Shown here one piece after another: positions 38,901-46,779 of a DNA stretch of 64,000 bases. Numbering within the stretch: the first letter of the stretch is position 1; the number at the start of each line of letters is the position of its first letter. Origin of the DNA: Coccinella septempunctata (taxonomy: Eukaryota > Arthropoda > Insecta > Coleoptera > Coccinellidae). Position numbers and translations under genes: made by a program. Location of the stretch: contig NC_058190.1 of assembly GCF_907165205.1 (NCBI RefSeq), positions 6,208,001 through 6,272,000 of the forward strand. Reading direction: 5' to 3'. The notes under the pieces were generated by a model. The model was not told the DNA's origin. It saw nothing but the letters and a program-made list of their open reading frames with translations, and did not search any database.

Positions 38901-40201
38901 GTATTCTTCATATTTTCACGTATAATGCGCCGTTTTCGAGTAATTTGATATTCAAAAGTTTAAGTATCTGTGAAATTTGAAAAATTGGGTATTCACATTT
39001 GAATACTCAAGAACACTATCCTACTAAAGATGCTATTGTGAGAATCTTGCAATTATAAGTTTCTACTTCGGAAGTTTATATTCCATCTTCAAACAAGAGT
39101 TCAAACTCCGAAACTTTTCCTTCCCAGCTTCTGACGATCATAAAAATGATAGTTCGAAATTCTCTTTTTGAGGAGATTACAAAATTGGGATTATTTTTAG
39201 AACTGTCTCAAAAGTTTTACGATGTAAAAGTGTGGGCTTTGGTCTAAAGATAGCTATTCAATTGTTTAATTATTGTATAGATCATATCATTTACTTACAT
39301 TTTCAGGGTGAGTTTGAAATCTTTGATAAAGTTCTTCAGGTGAAATCTTATGATAATCGATGTCTAATTCTTGTTTTAAGTCATCTAAATCGTCTGCTTT
39401 CCTCTGTTTCTTGATTTTCCTTCGTGACTGTAAAAAGAGGAATATATAAGAGATCTCACATCAACTTGAATTTGTTTGTGTTAAAACATTATGTTAATAG
39501 TTATGTTAGTATAAGTCCAGAGAAATGTTAGAAAGCAAAGCAAACAGCACAACATACAATGGTACTTACAAATGTAGGTGAGTAAATTTCTTACGATCCC
39601 CTTATCCAATTAGAGAAATGATAACGAGTATGATTACTGGAAATGTATGATTCGGTTATTTGAATGTGTGTTTGATGTTTTATCGGTTATGGTATGAACA
39701 AAGCTTGGTAACGTGAATAGTTGATTCACTGAACATCTGATAAGGGTTTGTAAAACTGGAATTTAAAACAAAGATGAAAAAAGAATTATTTGAATTTCAT
39801 TTCGCTCATATCAAAAACTGGGGTAGACATGATTCTTCCCTATCATTTCTACTGTTTTTCATTATTCAAAAACACCCACAATGTCATAGTTGTGAATATT
39901 CCCAAGTTCTGGATCTAATCACAATTCTTGTGAATTGACTTGTAAATATATAATATAATTATCACAGAAAACAAAGGAACAAAAAGAAAGATTGCTAGAG
40001 TAAGAGTGTTATGTGTGATAGTAGTGAATGGCACAAGAATGGAAAAGGTGTTAGAGTGCAATTAAATCAGCTGAAGACCTCCACCATCAGTGCTACTGGA
40101 AAATAACATTTTATACCAAATACCTTGTATCTACCATCGGCCGTTTTGTTATCGTCCACAGCCGGTATGGTCGCCACTCGATAGGAATCCGTACGGCCAT
40201 G
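8821..40201 (-). CDS. Atpalpha: Na+/K+-transporting ATPase subunit alpha
   Basis: Role: P-type ATPase exporting 3 Na+ and importing 2 K+ per ATP at the plasma membrane, together with a beta subunit. Exons in transcript order: 40201-40124, 39427-39299, 31714-31468, 28758-27043, 24153-23852, one of four 95-nt alternatives, 12933-12759, 12509-12277, 8941-8821 (stop TAG). All borders are GT-AG and the phases match; the total is 3096 nt or 1031 residues. Seen: SRRK, HPENGLSHAKAK, the actuator LTGESEP, the phosphorylation motif CSDKTGTLTQ, MVTGDHP, GDGVNDSP, the cation-site helix LCIDLGTDM, M7 AYGQIGMIQAA, and the C-terminal RRNPGGWLEQETYY. The exon 40201 begins with HGRTDSYRV in phase 0 after an acceptor, so the first few residues with the start codon lie in an unidentified upstream exon. 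In the M1-M2 loop, Gln (AYSIQ) and Asn (ADDN) occupy the positions equivalent to 111 and 122, and Thr precedes VTILCID; these are the ancestral, cardiac-glycoside-sensitive states. No frame break is present. Confidence 0.97.
9213..9300. repeat. Short fold-back repeat
   Basis: Arms of about 34 bp (TATCGATATATTTTCGCC... and ...GGCAAAAATGTATCGATA) face each other around a ~20-bp centre. No coding capacity. It abuts the left terminal repeat of the next element. Confidence 0.6.
9295..9732. mobile_element. MITE with ~28-bp near-perfect TIRs
   Basis: GTCCATTCAAGAATGATTGA near the left end is repeated in inverse as TCAATCATTCTTGAATGGAC at the right end. About 440 bp in total with no open frame of note. 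The ends are flanked by TATA-rich sequence, which fits TA-targeting MITEs but does not prove it. Confidence 0.65.
9795..10182 (+). pseudogene. Unrecognised broken coding segment inside an ATPase intron
   Basis: Opposite strand to the ATPase. After an acceptor-like TTCCTTACAG, frame 1 reads MLDFTLYVFHGDECVIGPLA to a stop near 9951. A neighbouring frame stays open, and frame 1 again reads protein-like (IRHNAQQIRNCHEYFSTTLL, NAVSDNVTGAKLFHSKG) up to a GTAATG that could be a donor. Stops interrupt the middle. The composition is less AT-rich than the intron. I do not recognise the family. Interpretation: decayed gene or transposon fragment. Confidence 0.35.
12277..12509 (-). CDS. Atpalpha: Na+/K+-ATPase alpha exon: M8-M9
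   Basis: 233 nt from TYRDRKTLEYTCHTAFF to GLRMFPL plus a split Lys codon. It covers M8 and M9 with the conserved VVVQWADLIICKTRRNS motif. Acceptor TTTCAG, donor GTAAGT. Confidence 0.96.
12759..12933 (-). CDS. Atpalpha: Na+/K+-ATPase alpha exon: M7
   Basis: 175 nt. The first G completes the split Arg codon from any of the four alternatives, then LISMAYGQIGMIQAAAGFF (M7), the extracellular M7-M8 loop contacting the beta subunit (SYGQEW), and donor GTAAGT in phase 0. Confidence 0.96.
12934..16591 (-). other. Intron between alternative exon D and the M7 exon
   Basis: AT-rich. Apart from a Polinton-type polymerase relic at 15868-16372 I see no coding signal or strong inverted repeat. Confidence 0.6.
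15868..16372 (+). pseudogene. Polinton/Maverick-type DNA polymerase B fragment
   Basis: Three blocks typical of the protein-primed DNA polymerase B family carried by Polintons appear in order on the plus strand but in changing frames. They are DPIHYFT-stop-PGFTWDAMLKHAKQEL; then ERGIRGGLSQVCGKRRAHVN with YFMYFIANNQYGWAMSQ; then VDVKYPRELYDIHKDLPFC with EKKFIIHYL. An in-frame stop and at least two frameshifts make it non-functional. No capsid, integrase or terminal repeat was seen nearby, so it is an isolated relic in an ATPase intron. The family assignment rests on recognised motifs, not on a search. Confidence 0.72.
16592..16686 (-). CDS. Atpalpha: Na+/K+-ATPase alpha alternative exon D (fourth of four)
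   Basis: 95 nt, acceptor CTGTGTAG, donor GTGGGT. It is the most divergent copy: Ala10, Pro11, Gln19, Thr25, Asn27 and Arg31, reading YEAPESDIM, KRQPRDPYTD and NLVNR plus a split Arg codon. The reading frame and splice sites are intact, so it looks functional despite its substitutions. Confidence 0.9.
17108..17212. repeat. Inverted repeat with 42-bp arms between alternative exons C and D
   Basis: Arms 17108-17149 and 17171-17212 are complementary at 38 of 42 positions around a 21-bp loop. The inner 21 bp (CTGAAGATGCTATTGTGATAG minus its last base is shared exactly) are perfect. In the ATPase pre-mRNA this would form a strong hairpin. A related 25-bp block lies at 21925-21949. Either a palindromic MITE or an RNA structure in the alternative exon cluster. 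Confidence 0.75.
18825..18903. repeat. Near-perfect hairpin between alternative exons C and D
   Basis: Left arm 18825-18856 and right arm 18869-18903 pair along 32 bp, with one mismatch and a 3-nt bulge, around a 12-nt A-rich loop. The core GAGTACCAAAAGACTTTTAT is inverted in the other arm. No coding capacity. It could be a tiny fold-back element or a structural RNA signal. Confidence 0.75.
19314..19408 (-). CDS. Atpalpha: Na+/K+-ATPase alpha alternative exon C (third of four)
   Basis: 95 nt, acceptor GAGCTCAG, donor GTAATG. Differences from exon A: Glu10, Asn22 and Phe24; it reads KRRPRNPFND and then KLVNE plus a split Arg codon. It is the most GC-rich of the four in codon choice. Confidence 0.92.
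19409..20673 (-). other. Intron between alternative exons B and C
   Basis: 1265 bp without recognised gene, repeat or strong hairpin. Confidence 0.6.
20674..20768 (-). CDS. Atpalpha: Na+/K+-ATPase alpha alternative exon B (second of four)
   Basis: 95 nt, acceptor TCATTTAG, donor GTGCAG (non-consensus). Differences from exon A: Glu10, Pro19, Ile24, His25 and Ser31; it reads KRPPRDPIHD and then KLVNS plus a split Arg codon. The phase matches the flanking constitutive exons. Confidence 0.92.
20769..21510 (-). other. Intron between alternative exons A and B
   Basis: 742 bp, AT-rich. A short local inverted pair AGCTGAAATA/TATTTCAGCT occurs near 21342-21366. Nothing else stands out. Confidence 0.6.
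21511..21605 (-). CDS. Atpalpha: Na+/K+-ATPase alpha alternative exon A (first of four)
   Basis: 95 nt between acceptor GTGAAG and donor GTACTA. It encodes VPAISLAYEKAESDIM, then KRRPRDPYND and KLVNE plus a split Arg codon: the end of M6 and the cytoplasmic L6/7 loop. Distinguishing residues within the exon are Lys10, Arg19, Asp22, Tyr24, Asn25, Lys27 and Glu31. The polypyrimidine tract at its acceptor is poor, so a weak exon is plausible. Confidence 0.92.
21925..21949 (-). promoter_or_regulatory. Candidate RNA-pairing block complementary to the 17.1-kb palindrome
   Basis: On the transcript strand the block starts CTGAAGAAGCAATAGTGATA. It is complementary at 22 of 25 positions to the transcript sequence of 17171-17195. 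It lies between the constitutive exon at 23852-24153 and alternative exon A. It may be a splicing docking-like site or simply a diverged copy of the same mobile repeat. Confidence 0.3.
22252..22291. repeat. Small stem-loop
   Basis: TGATCACCATA and TATGGTGATCA form an 11-bp perfect stem around an 18-nt loop. Probably part of a degenerate repeat. Confidence 0.5.
23060..23091 (+). repeat. TAA microsatellite
   Basis: Run of AAT/TAA units with one irregular unit. Confidence 0.85.
23852..24153 (-). CDS. Atpalpha: Na+/K+-ATPase alpha exon: hinge, M5 and start of M6
   Basis: 302 nt. It runs from the hinge GDGVNDSPALKKADIG through M5 (LTSNIPEISPFLAF) to CIDLGTDM, which carries cation-coordinating acidic residues of M6. 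The donor GTGAGT follows the ATG codon in phase 0. This is the constitutive exon immediately upstream of the four alternative exons. Confidence 0.96.
24792..24905. repeat. Fold-back repeat (~115 bp)
   Basis: Left arm AGAGAAACGCACGTCGGGCA... and right arm ...TGCCCGACGATCATTTCTCT pair imperfectly over about 38 bp, with a central part containing CACTCACCTCTATGGG. MITE-like. Confidence 0.55.
26957..26979 (+). repeat. Interstitial CCTAA array
   Basis: Four consecutive AACCT/CCTAA units, the complement of the insect telomere repeat TTAGG. They are flanked on both sides by copies of CCTAACATTATAACAA. A shorter GGTTAGGTTAGGT occurs near 25061. Confidence 0.7.
27043..28758 (-). CDS. Atpalpha: Na+/K+-ATPase alpha large central exon
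   Basis: 1716 nt, starting with the rest of a split Gly codon, then IFSYYQESKSSK, and ending in ...AVT plus the first base of the Gly codon of TGDGVND. It holds the actuator domain (LTGESEP), helices M3 and M4 with IVANVPEGLLATV, the phosphorylation site CSDKTGTLTQ and the nucleotide-binding domain (KGAPERIL) up to MVTGDHP. Confidence 0.97.
28843..30554. mobile_element. Non-autonomous DNA transposon with AGACCCGTTTGCACC ends
   Basis: AGACCCGTTTGCACC at the left end is matched by GGTGCAAACGGGTCT at the right end. Similar but diverged inner sequence follows on each side (CCTTAAAA, ACTTAAC). No transposase is visible. A second element is nested inside at 29782-30412, so the original length was about 1.1 kb. 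Confidence 0.6.
29782..30412. mobile_element. Nested MITE with TACAGGG-type ends
   Basis: The left end TACAGGGTTAGGCTTCCATAG with AAACCAGACGTTTT is mirrored by AAAACGTCTGGTTTGGCAGC, then CTATGGAAGCG and CCCTGTAT at the right. About 630 bp, no coding capacity, inserted into the larger TIR element. Confidence 0.7.
30740..31390 (-). pseudogene. Tc1-like transposase pseudogene
   Basis: Reading the minus strand gives MVCRAKRTVYRLVRSFGLTL, then LTPRHRSVRLT, then FSDESRFCFGIHDERARVW, and downstream YIQEVMEPHVLPYI and LLPRPPCPPDE in shifting frames with stops. These are the order and motifs of Tc1-family DDE transposases (SDESRF holds the first catalytic Asp). No intact frame remains. It sits in an ATPase intron, same strand as the host gene. 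Confidence 0.75.
31468..31714 (-). CDS. Atpalpha: Na+/K+-ATPase alpha exon: M1-M2
   Basis: 247 nt. It begins GLSHAKAK after a CAG acceptor and ends VVIVTG, with the Gly codon split by the donor GTATGT. It covers transmembrane helices M1 and M2 and the short extracellular loop that contributes to ouabain binding (AYSIQ to ADDNLY). Confidence 0.96.
32235..32480 (+). pseudogene. LINE reverse transcriptase fragment
   Basis: The plus strand reads AAFVDLSRAFDAIDIKT, the widely conserved block of non-LTR retrotransposon reverse transcriptase containing the first catalytic Asp. Shifted frames continue with KWVNKIQVTDFSNPL. Frame breaks are frequent and no YxDD block was found, so it is a short dead fragment. 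Confidence 0.65.
34066..35438. mobile_element. Fold-back element with ~500-bp inverted arms
   Basis: The arms 34066-34592 and 34940-35438 are inverted copies with few differences. Matching landmarks are CCAGTGGCGTCCGTACTGCA (left) with TGCAGTACGGACGCCACTGG (right), and GGCCCGGTACTTTCACGTGC with CACGTGGAAGTACCGGGCC-like sequence near the centre. The outer left flank reads TATACAGGATGGTCC. The loop of about 350 bp has no transposase. Open frames inside are by-products of the repeat. Confidence 0.8.
35994..36666. mobile_element. Fold-back element with TACAGGGTGATTC end
   Basis: TACAGGGTGATTCACACCGATGGCC at the left contrasts with CTAATAGGCC...ACACCCTGC at the right. Inner blocks GGGATTTTCGACAATG and GATTGTCGAAAATCCC also face each other. 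Imperfect arms of about 80 bp or more, no coding content. Confidence 0.6.
38800..38995 (+). repeat. Dispersed repeat, copy 1
   Basis: Contains GAATATTTGAACG, TATTCTTCATATTTTC and AATGCGCCGTTTTCGA, shared in the same order with 47930-48045. A third copy of the family runs off the window end at 64000. Confidence 0.65.
39299..39427 (-). CDS. Atpalpha: Na+/K+-ATPase alpha exon: basic N-terminal tail
   Basis: 129 nt, 43 codons, phase 0 at both ends. It starts SRRKIKKQRK and ends RFQTHPEN before the donor GTAAGT. The lysine/arginine-rich cluster is typical of the Na+/K+-ATPase alpha N-terminus. Confidence 0.95.
39428..40123 (-). other. Intron of Na+/K+-ATPase alpha
   Basis: 696 bp between the two N-terminal exons; no recognised feature. 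Confidence 0.7.
40124..40201 (-). CDS. Atpalpha: Na+/K+-ATPase alpha exon: N-terminal HGRTDSYRV
   Basis: 78 nt, 26 codons, phase 0 at both ends, acceptor TTTTTCAG and donor GTATTT. It encodes the cytoplasmic N-terminal tail ending ADGRYK. It has no in-frame ATG, so a further 5' exon is required. Confidence 0.92.
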
Positions 40202-40849
40202 CTGAAAAACAAACGAACGACTACTGTCTACAAAATTCGACATGCTATTTGGTCATTTGGACGAACGAATCCCGAACTGATTTCGGGAATACATTTCACG
40301 GCAAACAAATATATACTCGACTGCAATAATGACAGTTGCTGGTCATTAGTTTTCAATCAAGTGATTAATAAATTACCAAACGATATTTGGAGGAAATTAG
40401 TAAACGGGAAAATGACTGAAATATTCCTATGGCTTGAATTTCTGATGAATCAGAATCAGAGCGTACGAATCAGGAGCGGCCTTTATAAGCAGGGGAGGGG
40501 AGCCCTTCGACTGCCCAGGGCGCCGATATTTCCGTGATTATGAATATGAATCTATCCAGAACACGCAGAGAAATTACAGTTTCATTTGGGGGAGATTTTT
40601 ATATATTTTCATTATCCCCCTAATCGGCGTGGCTAGACTATGGAAGCTATGGAATAGACTTAAAATATTTCCGATAAGGCCAAGGATTGACTGATTCTTC
40701 GAGCACATAGTTGTCCAAAGGAAAGTTACTGAAAAATGACCAAAATATCAAACGACTGACACCTCAGAGAGTACTGTTGGTATTTAAATAGTTAATTCTT
40801 TTATAACGAGATATTCAAACATCAAAAAAATTTGAATAAATGTATAAAT
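40202..40849. other. Upstream intron or 5' region of Na+/K+-ATPase alpha
   Basis: Directly upstream of the first exon I could place. No exon with a start codon and matching phase-0 donor could be recognised here. An open stretch on the plus strand (40199-40537) has no family resemblance. Confidence 0.5.
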
Positions 40850-41703
40850 CAAAGATTATAGAGTAGAAAGATGGGAAACGAGGCGACTAAAGCGATTTGA
40901 GCGCCATCTGTGTGTCAAGCGTGTTTTTAAGACGCTAGGACTGGTTAAAATATTAATTTGAATGTCATTTGCAGAAATATATGAAATTTTGTAAGATTTC
41001 AGACGTCCATTTTGATCAAAGAGGTTTTGAATGTTTTGATTCTCGTACCGCTTTTTGTTTATCTAGCTCGTTCTTGTTGCTGATTATTGAATTTTTTTGT
41101 CTTATTTCTTGGTAAAACACCAAAATATTGTTCGAAAATTATTGAATGGTGAAGAACTGTGGATCAAATAATAAAATGGATTATCGGAGATTAAGTTTTT
41201 CACTCAACTAAGGAAAATGGAAGCGTAAGTATTAAAATTCGTAACATGTGAATCGGTCATTCGTTGATTCTAATTTTCAGTGCTCCGAAGTGGATAAAAT
41301 TCTCAGGGCGTGAAGACAATGACTTCAGCAAACACTTTCAACTACACCATGTCCAGTGAACATTTTACTGCAGGTCAATTGAGAATTCGTAATCGACGTA
41401 AATTGTTGTATGCAGAAAGCATCCCTTGAATGAACGACCTATTAAGGGGAAATTATGATCTTCATAGGTTCATTTAATGATTCTCAATTGCTACTCCAAT
41501 ATATGCAGAAATGCAGAGGTTATATTGATTTCGATTTGGGAACCGAGTGACTGTCAAATTGTTGTTTGGAAAGTCAAAGTTTTATGAAACCTGCTGTGAG
41601 TGTTTTGTTCATTTATTAATCAATTTGTATATTGTGTCATGAAGAGACCATATCATAGGGAAATCATAAAAAAGTACCAAGAAACTATACTGACATACAG
41701 GCC
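40850..41703 (+). mobile_element. THAP-containing DNA transposon remnant (copy 2)
   Basis: Starts CAAAGATTATAGAGTAGAAA like the ends of the element at 1778-2902 and follows it in inverse orientation: GAGCGCCATCTGTG, CTCTTTGATCAAAATGG-type blocks, a MVKNC start at about 41143 in the sequence ATGGTGAAGAACTGTGG, and APKWIKFSGRE after an apparent intron ending TTTTCAG near 41280. It has stops and lacks the far terminal repeat: similarity ends near 41703, where a fold-back fragment begins. Confidence 0.6.
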
Positions 41704-41734
41704 TTGTAAGGTTTTTTTTAGGTGTGGTTCTGAA

Positions 41735-42193
41735 AATACCTATCCAAAGCTTTCAAAATGACAAAGTTGAAAAAAAATTGAAAATGATTACCGAAATAGA
41801 TCCTAATATTACCCTAGATCATTCGTTATCTGAATTATTTCAAAGGAATGGAAAAAACTTATCTCCTGACGTCTGACTAAACCATGTGGTTTCGTTAAGC
41901 ACTCTCAATAAACTGTCTCAATTTTCCATTTTTTTTAACCCTAAATTGCACGATACATCCTTTCTCTCAATCGACCTGATGCATCTAATAAGATAAACTC
42001 GGAAGTACTGAATCATTCATTGTCCAGCCATATGTTTATGTTTTATTTCGTTTTTCCGAGTCACCTTTCACAGTCCCGTACTTGAAATTTGATGAAATTT
42101 TGTCGAACTTCTAGGAGTTGTAGCCCAGCCATATTTTATACAGACAATAGAATTTGATGACTTCTGTCAAAAAAATCTTCACCTTTGAAAACA
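41735..42193. mobile_element. Truncated copy of the 49.1-49.9 kb fold-back element
   Basis: AAAGCTTTCAAAATGACAAAG, then ACTGTCTCAATTTTCCATTT, then CACAGTCCCGTACTTGA and a terminal AACACCCTGTATA all have inverse counterparts in 49111-49938. It is joined to the THAP element copy at its left. Confidence 0.6.
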
Positions 42194-42425
42194 CCCTGTA
42201 TACCCCACTAAACTATGTCAAACAAACGTTTCTGGCTACTACCAGAAGGGCAGGTAACTGTTTAATCCCTTCAAAATTCGAAGCCACTGGCGCAATTGCA
42301 GCTTTATGAGAATTTTTGGCACACCTGAACGAAAAGTGATTCCACTCTAAACTGGGTACCCCATTTTCACTGTATTTTTCGACCGAATGTAGTCTGGCGA
42401 GCGAAATATTCAGCGCTACACAGTT

Positions 42426-42458
42426 CTGACGAGGGACAATGATCCCGAAAACGGTCTA
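42426..42458 (+). ncRNA. Hammerhead-ribozyme-like motif in a dispersed repeat
   Basis: CTGACGA is followed by the stem GGGA-CAATGA-TCCC, then GAAA and ACGGTC. This reproduces the conserved core of hammerhead ribozymes (CUGANGA, stem II, GAAA) followed by a GUC triplet. Stem I and III pairing could not be confirmed by eye. Such motifs are known in Penelope-like elements and other retroelements. A decayed relative lies at 1355-1440. Confidence 0.4.
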
Positions 42459-42459
42459 C

Positions 42460-44289
42460 AGTTGCGTTTGAATGTTTCGACTTCTCTGAAATTTCTTACG
42501 CCCGTTCATGACTATCTCGCATTATTGGAATCACAATTCTTCGGAATTGTTCTTTCCAGTTTGAATTTTTTTATAAAAAAACCTGATTGCGATTTGTATT
42601 ACTCCAAGAAAAGACAAAATTGAAGTGAGTCTCTGACATGAATGATCAAGTTGATCTGCATTACTTCACCGAGTTCAAAGATGGAAAAAAAATTTGAGTA
42701 TTCAATACATCAATTTTTTGAATATTTTCAACAAAGAGGTTCAAAAACTTGTTGAGTCTCACCCCAATATTGACGAAGAGAACCAAGACTTCCACGTTAA
42801 GCAATGAGATATTTAAAATCGAGAACAAAAATTTTTTGTGACATAATAGCCGACCGATTTTCAGTTGTTATCGGATAGGTTCGTACGTAACATTACACTT
42901 CGAATAAGAGGAATTGAATTCGATATGCATATCTCAGTTCCTAGATATTTGCACCAATCGATGTATGCATTATGAATATAAACAATTAGGTACTCAAGTG
43001 CATCGGTTGATAACTAGCTTGTAATAATGAAATATGAAATGAATATCTGAATTAAAACAAATGAACGATAGATAGCATGATAGCAAAACACAGAGTTGGA
43101 GAGATTCAGACATGAAACAATAATAATTTCATGAATATTCATTATTTGTATAACACCAAAGTTTTCAGGAAGGGATACAGTGAAATATACCCAATGACAA
43201 TAACTAGTGAAGTTATTAAGTTATTCAACTATATTCAAAAACATTGGAAGATATGTTTTACTCATTTATTGTATTGTGAATACTATTTCTTCCACTGCAT
43301 GGAATAAAAAGGTAATTTATGCTTGTTTTCATAATAAATAAGCTGCTACTAAAGCAGCCTTTTTTCAATAAAATGGTTTATTTAATGCTTGGAAAAACTG
43401 CAGTATTAGGTTTCAAGCAGTGATATTCATTTCATTATGGAAACTTAAAATGTCTATATCTTTTTATCTAGGTTGAATCGAAACAAATGATGAAGGAAGA
43501 GTTGATTTCATCCTCAACCACAGTAGATTTTGAGATATTTTAGACAAATATCTCAAATAAAGGGTGTTCAATAGTCTGCGGCTCGGTAGATCGTCATTGT
43601 GAAAATAATATACTTCATTATCCACTGAGTATACTTCCTTTTCCATGCTCGTAGGAAACACTTATTCAATTAGATGCTCGACAATGCGATCTAGCATTGT
43701 ATCAATTTCGCTGTTAATTCGACAGCCAGGCCTTGTGAAGAATTTGTCCTTAGCCTACAGTAGCTAGTTTTGTCCACCTACAACGACCGCCAAACGCTTT
43801 CACTGAGTAATCAATGGATGTGGTTTCATCTGATAATTTCTAGTTGGAGCAGGACTTTATGAGTGTATAGATATTTTATTGTACTGGTTTAAACAAATTA
43901 TCTATCAAACTAGGAAATTATGATCAATTATTTTCATTTAATCTGATTAAAAACGCCATCATTTTAACTAGTCAAGCAATAATTTTACAAAAACAATTTT
44001 TTTCGATAAGGTGGACATTTGAAAACTTTTAATATAGAAAATGAGAAAATGCATTTCTAAGGTCTCTTCAAGTATTTTAATAGAAGGTACTAAAAATACT
44101 ATAGGTGTCCCAAAATTAATGTAACAAAAGTGGTCACAGATTCTCGAGACAAAGTAAGGAGACCCCTATTTTTTATTTTTGCCAAAAGACCCCCAGTATT
44201 TCAACCATAAGGTTGAATTTTTTTTCTTTTTATCTCAGAATCCGGTCATATGAAAATCACTGAATTTGGCACATAGGAGTTATATAATA
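42460..44289. other. Non-coding AT-rich stretch
   Basis: No gene, strong inverted repeat or recognisable transposon protein seen. The part from about 44100 resembles dispersed repeat sequence that also flanks the palindrome at 44290. Confidence 0.55.
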
Positions 44290-44424
44290 GGTTTGTTCGT
44301 AGAGTGGTTTGCAACGGTTGTGAACTGTACAGAGCAAGCGCAATTCCATTTTAGGGTAGCGAAAATCCAATTACGCTTGCTCTGTACAGTTCACAACCGT
44401 TGTGAACCACTCTACGAACAAGCC
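44290..44424. mobile_element. Palindromic MITE with 51-bp arms
   Basis: Arms 44290-44340 and 44374-44424 are complementary at 48 of 51 positions. The sequence TTCGTAGAGTGGTT and the inner GAACTGTACAGAGCAAGCG are inverted on the other side. The centre is only 33 bp. The near identity suggests a recent insertion. Confidence 0.8.
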
Positions 44425-45399
44425 TAATGCTACCTATTTTGGCGATGGACCTTCAGACGCTTTTTACTCGGCTGCAATGTTTTTGGAACCACTTAACATT
44501 AACCACGTACATAACTCGAAATGCATTCAATCACGTTTTTAGATTCATCTCAAAAATCTTGCGTTTCAAGAAATTTATAAATAACTCCGAAAGAGAGAGT
44601 GTGTCCGGAATTTGTGACATGTTTGTTGCATTGATATCAGAACACACTGTATATGTCTAATATTCAATAATATATCAAGTAATAGTGATGTGCACTTTGA
44701 TACCAAGGGTTTTATTTTCGAGACCTAAAATCAAATATTTTGTGTGGAGAATCTGTGACCAAATTTTTACTCCCTGTATTTTCTGTTTGAGGCAATCATA
44801 AAATTTATTCGAACTTTTACTGCTGCTGAGATGAAGTAGTACATTAATTTAATTATTTTTTCGAACGATTGCAACTCATATTCCTAATGATATAATATTT
44901 AACTTGTCTACACAGTGAGTAAACATTCAGGCAAAAAATTCATATTCTCGGTATTAACCTTTTGTACAAAAATTCTCGTCAATTTTTATCTTAAGGTAGG
45001 TACATTTTCATGCAGTAGCATAATTGAGCAGTTTATTATGCACCCTATATGAGGGGTTGATAATAGAATTGATCCTCTTCAAATGGTAACTTTAAATGTT
45101 GTGCTAGAAATAGAAAGACATTTTTAACTGAGGATGAAGTCTTGATAGGATTCTTTTAAAAATCCTCCCTTATTATAAGCATAAAATTGTTCAACTTATT
45201 GAATCACAATTTTGACTTTGTTTTGTATTTTGAAATCAATAACATCTACTTTCGGAGTGATTTTTTTTCTTAGGGCACTTATTAATGAACTATCAAGATT
45301 TAATAAATGAATGAACATATGTATTCCAATGATCTCAAAATACATAAGAAAGAAAGAATTTAGATCCAATTATTTTAACTATTTCATCCCCATATTTCA

Positions 45400-45620
45400 A
45401 AAAGAGCTGATGACAAAACCCCATCACACACACAAAAAAGGTGCATCCATTTCTGGCACAAAAAGTTGGGTTTGCAATTAAAAAAAGTCAACTAAACTCC
45501 ACCATGCCCTAATTTCACTCGATTAATTGCCTACCTATTGTTCTACCTATTTTCCTACAAAACAGTAAATACGGAAGATGAAGATGAATTTTGTGCGTTA
45601 CTTTTTATTCACCCTATATA
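45400..45620 (+). repeat. Dispersed repeat family (copies at 45.4, 53.3 and 56.4 kb)
   Basis: Shared motifs across copies include AGTAAATAC-GAAGAT, GTTACTTTT-ATTCACCC and a block around GGTGCA. Copies at about 53260-53470 and 56330-56545 match in order but are diverged. Function unknown; probably old MITEs. Confidence 0.45.
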
Positions 45621-46779
45621 TTTTACATGCAACAAAAACATTGAGTACGTTGAATCGTACGGTTGGAATGAAATGAAAATGTATTCAATAAATCATGTGG
45701 AACAATGATTACTATTATTTTTCTTTAGCAGAACTGAATCCATTTATTTTTTTATTGCTTATCATTCGATAAGCTTCCGTTTGTAAGAAGTAAATCACTC
45801 TCCAAATTGATTTGAATTCGAATATCTAGCAACTAATCGTAAATCAATGGATATTGATGGCTCAATGTAAATGACAGGCGTTCATCAAAATTCGCCGTCT
45901 AGTAGACCATGAAATTTCGAAGTTTGCACTCAAACTGCACGTTATGCTTATCATCATTTTGCATTTTTCTTTCTGAGTCATCATTCACAGTAAAATTCAC
46001 TATTCTGATTTTGTAAGAAAATTATTGATCCTGTTTACGAATCTACATTTAAAATTAAACCATCGAATCTGCTGCCAAACACCTAAACGTAAAAAAATGT
46101 TTCGAAAAAAGATCCCGAAATTAAAAGAAGCTGATGGAAATGAAGTGACTTCACATTTGTAGTAAGCTTCCTCTTCTCGTGAAACTGCTCAAACTACAGT
46201 TGCGTTGTGAAATTTTTAGAGTCTTATTTTGTGTATTTCTTCGTGTTATGCTGTATTTTATGGATTATTTTATTTTATTTTACTTCACACTAAATAATTT
46301 TTTGGCCAAAACCAGATCTGTTCTGCTCATTGGCAAATTATGTATTCATGAATAAATAATTTGCACATTACTTTTCTAAGTACATGAATATTAAAACTGA
46401 CTGTGTAGGTCTTACATAACCAATTTCCAATTTCAATCACGGTGTGATATTTTATAAACTGATGAGGTGTGCAAACTTATGCCAAGTTTTCAATTGTAAA
46501 TGTAGGTATTATGGATGTTAAGTCGTGAATGTTTGGTTGCCTAACTCGAATTTGTTAGGCGATTATTGTCCCGATTGCCAACAACGCTTTGCGACGCAGA
46601 AAAACGTTGAAAAACATTTCGACTGTCAATCACCAAAATGATAATATGTAACATCCGAAAGGTTTTCATAAAACAAAGTATTCCTCTTATTAACCGCCGC
46701 AGTTATCACACCATTTTTTAGTTATATTATTGTGGAAATAAACCAGAGTGATATCAAGCAACTTTGAGTGTAGTGCCTA

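Larger units (their letters stand above)
31715..39298 (-). other. 7.6 kb intron of Na+/K+-ATPase alpha
   Basis: It contains a LINE reverse transcriptase remnant (about 32235-32480), a long fold-back element (34066-35438), a second fold-back (35994-36666) and a dispersed repeat (38800-38995). The segment 33300-33720 has protein-like stretches in mixed frames that I cannot assign. The rest is AT-rich. Confidence 0.6.
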
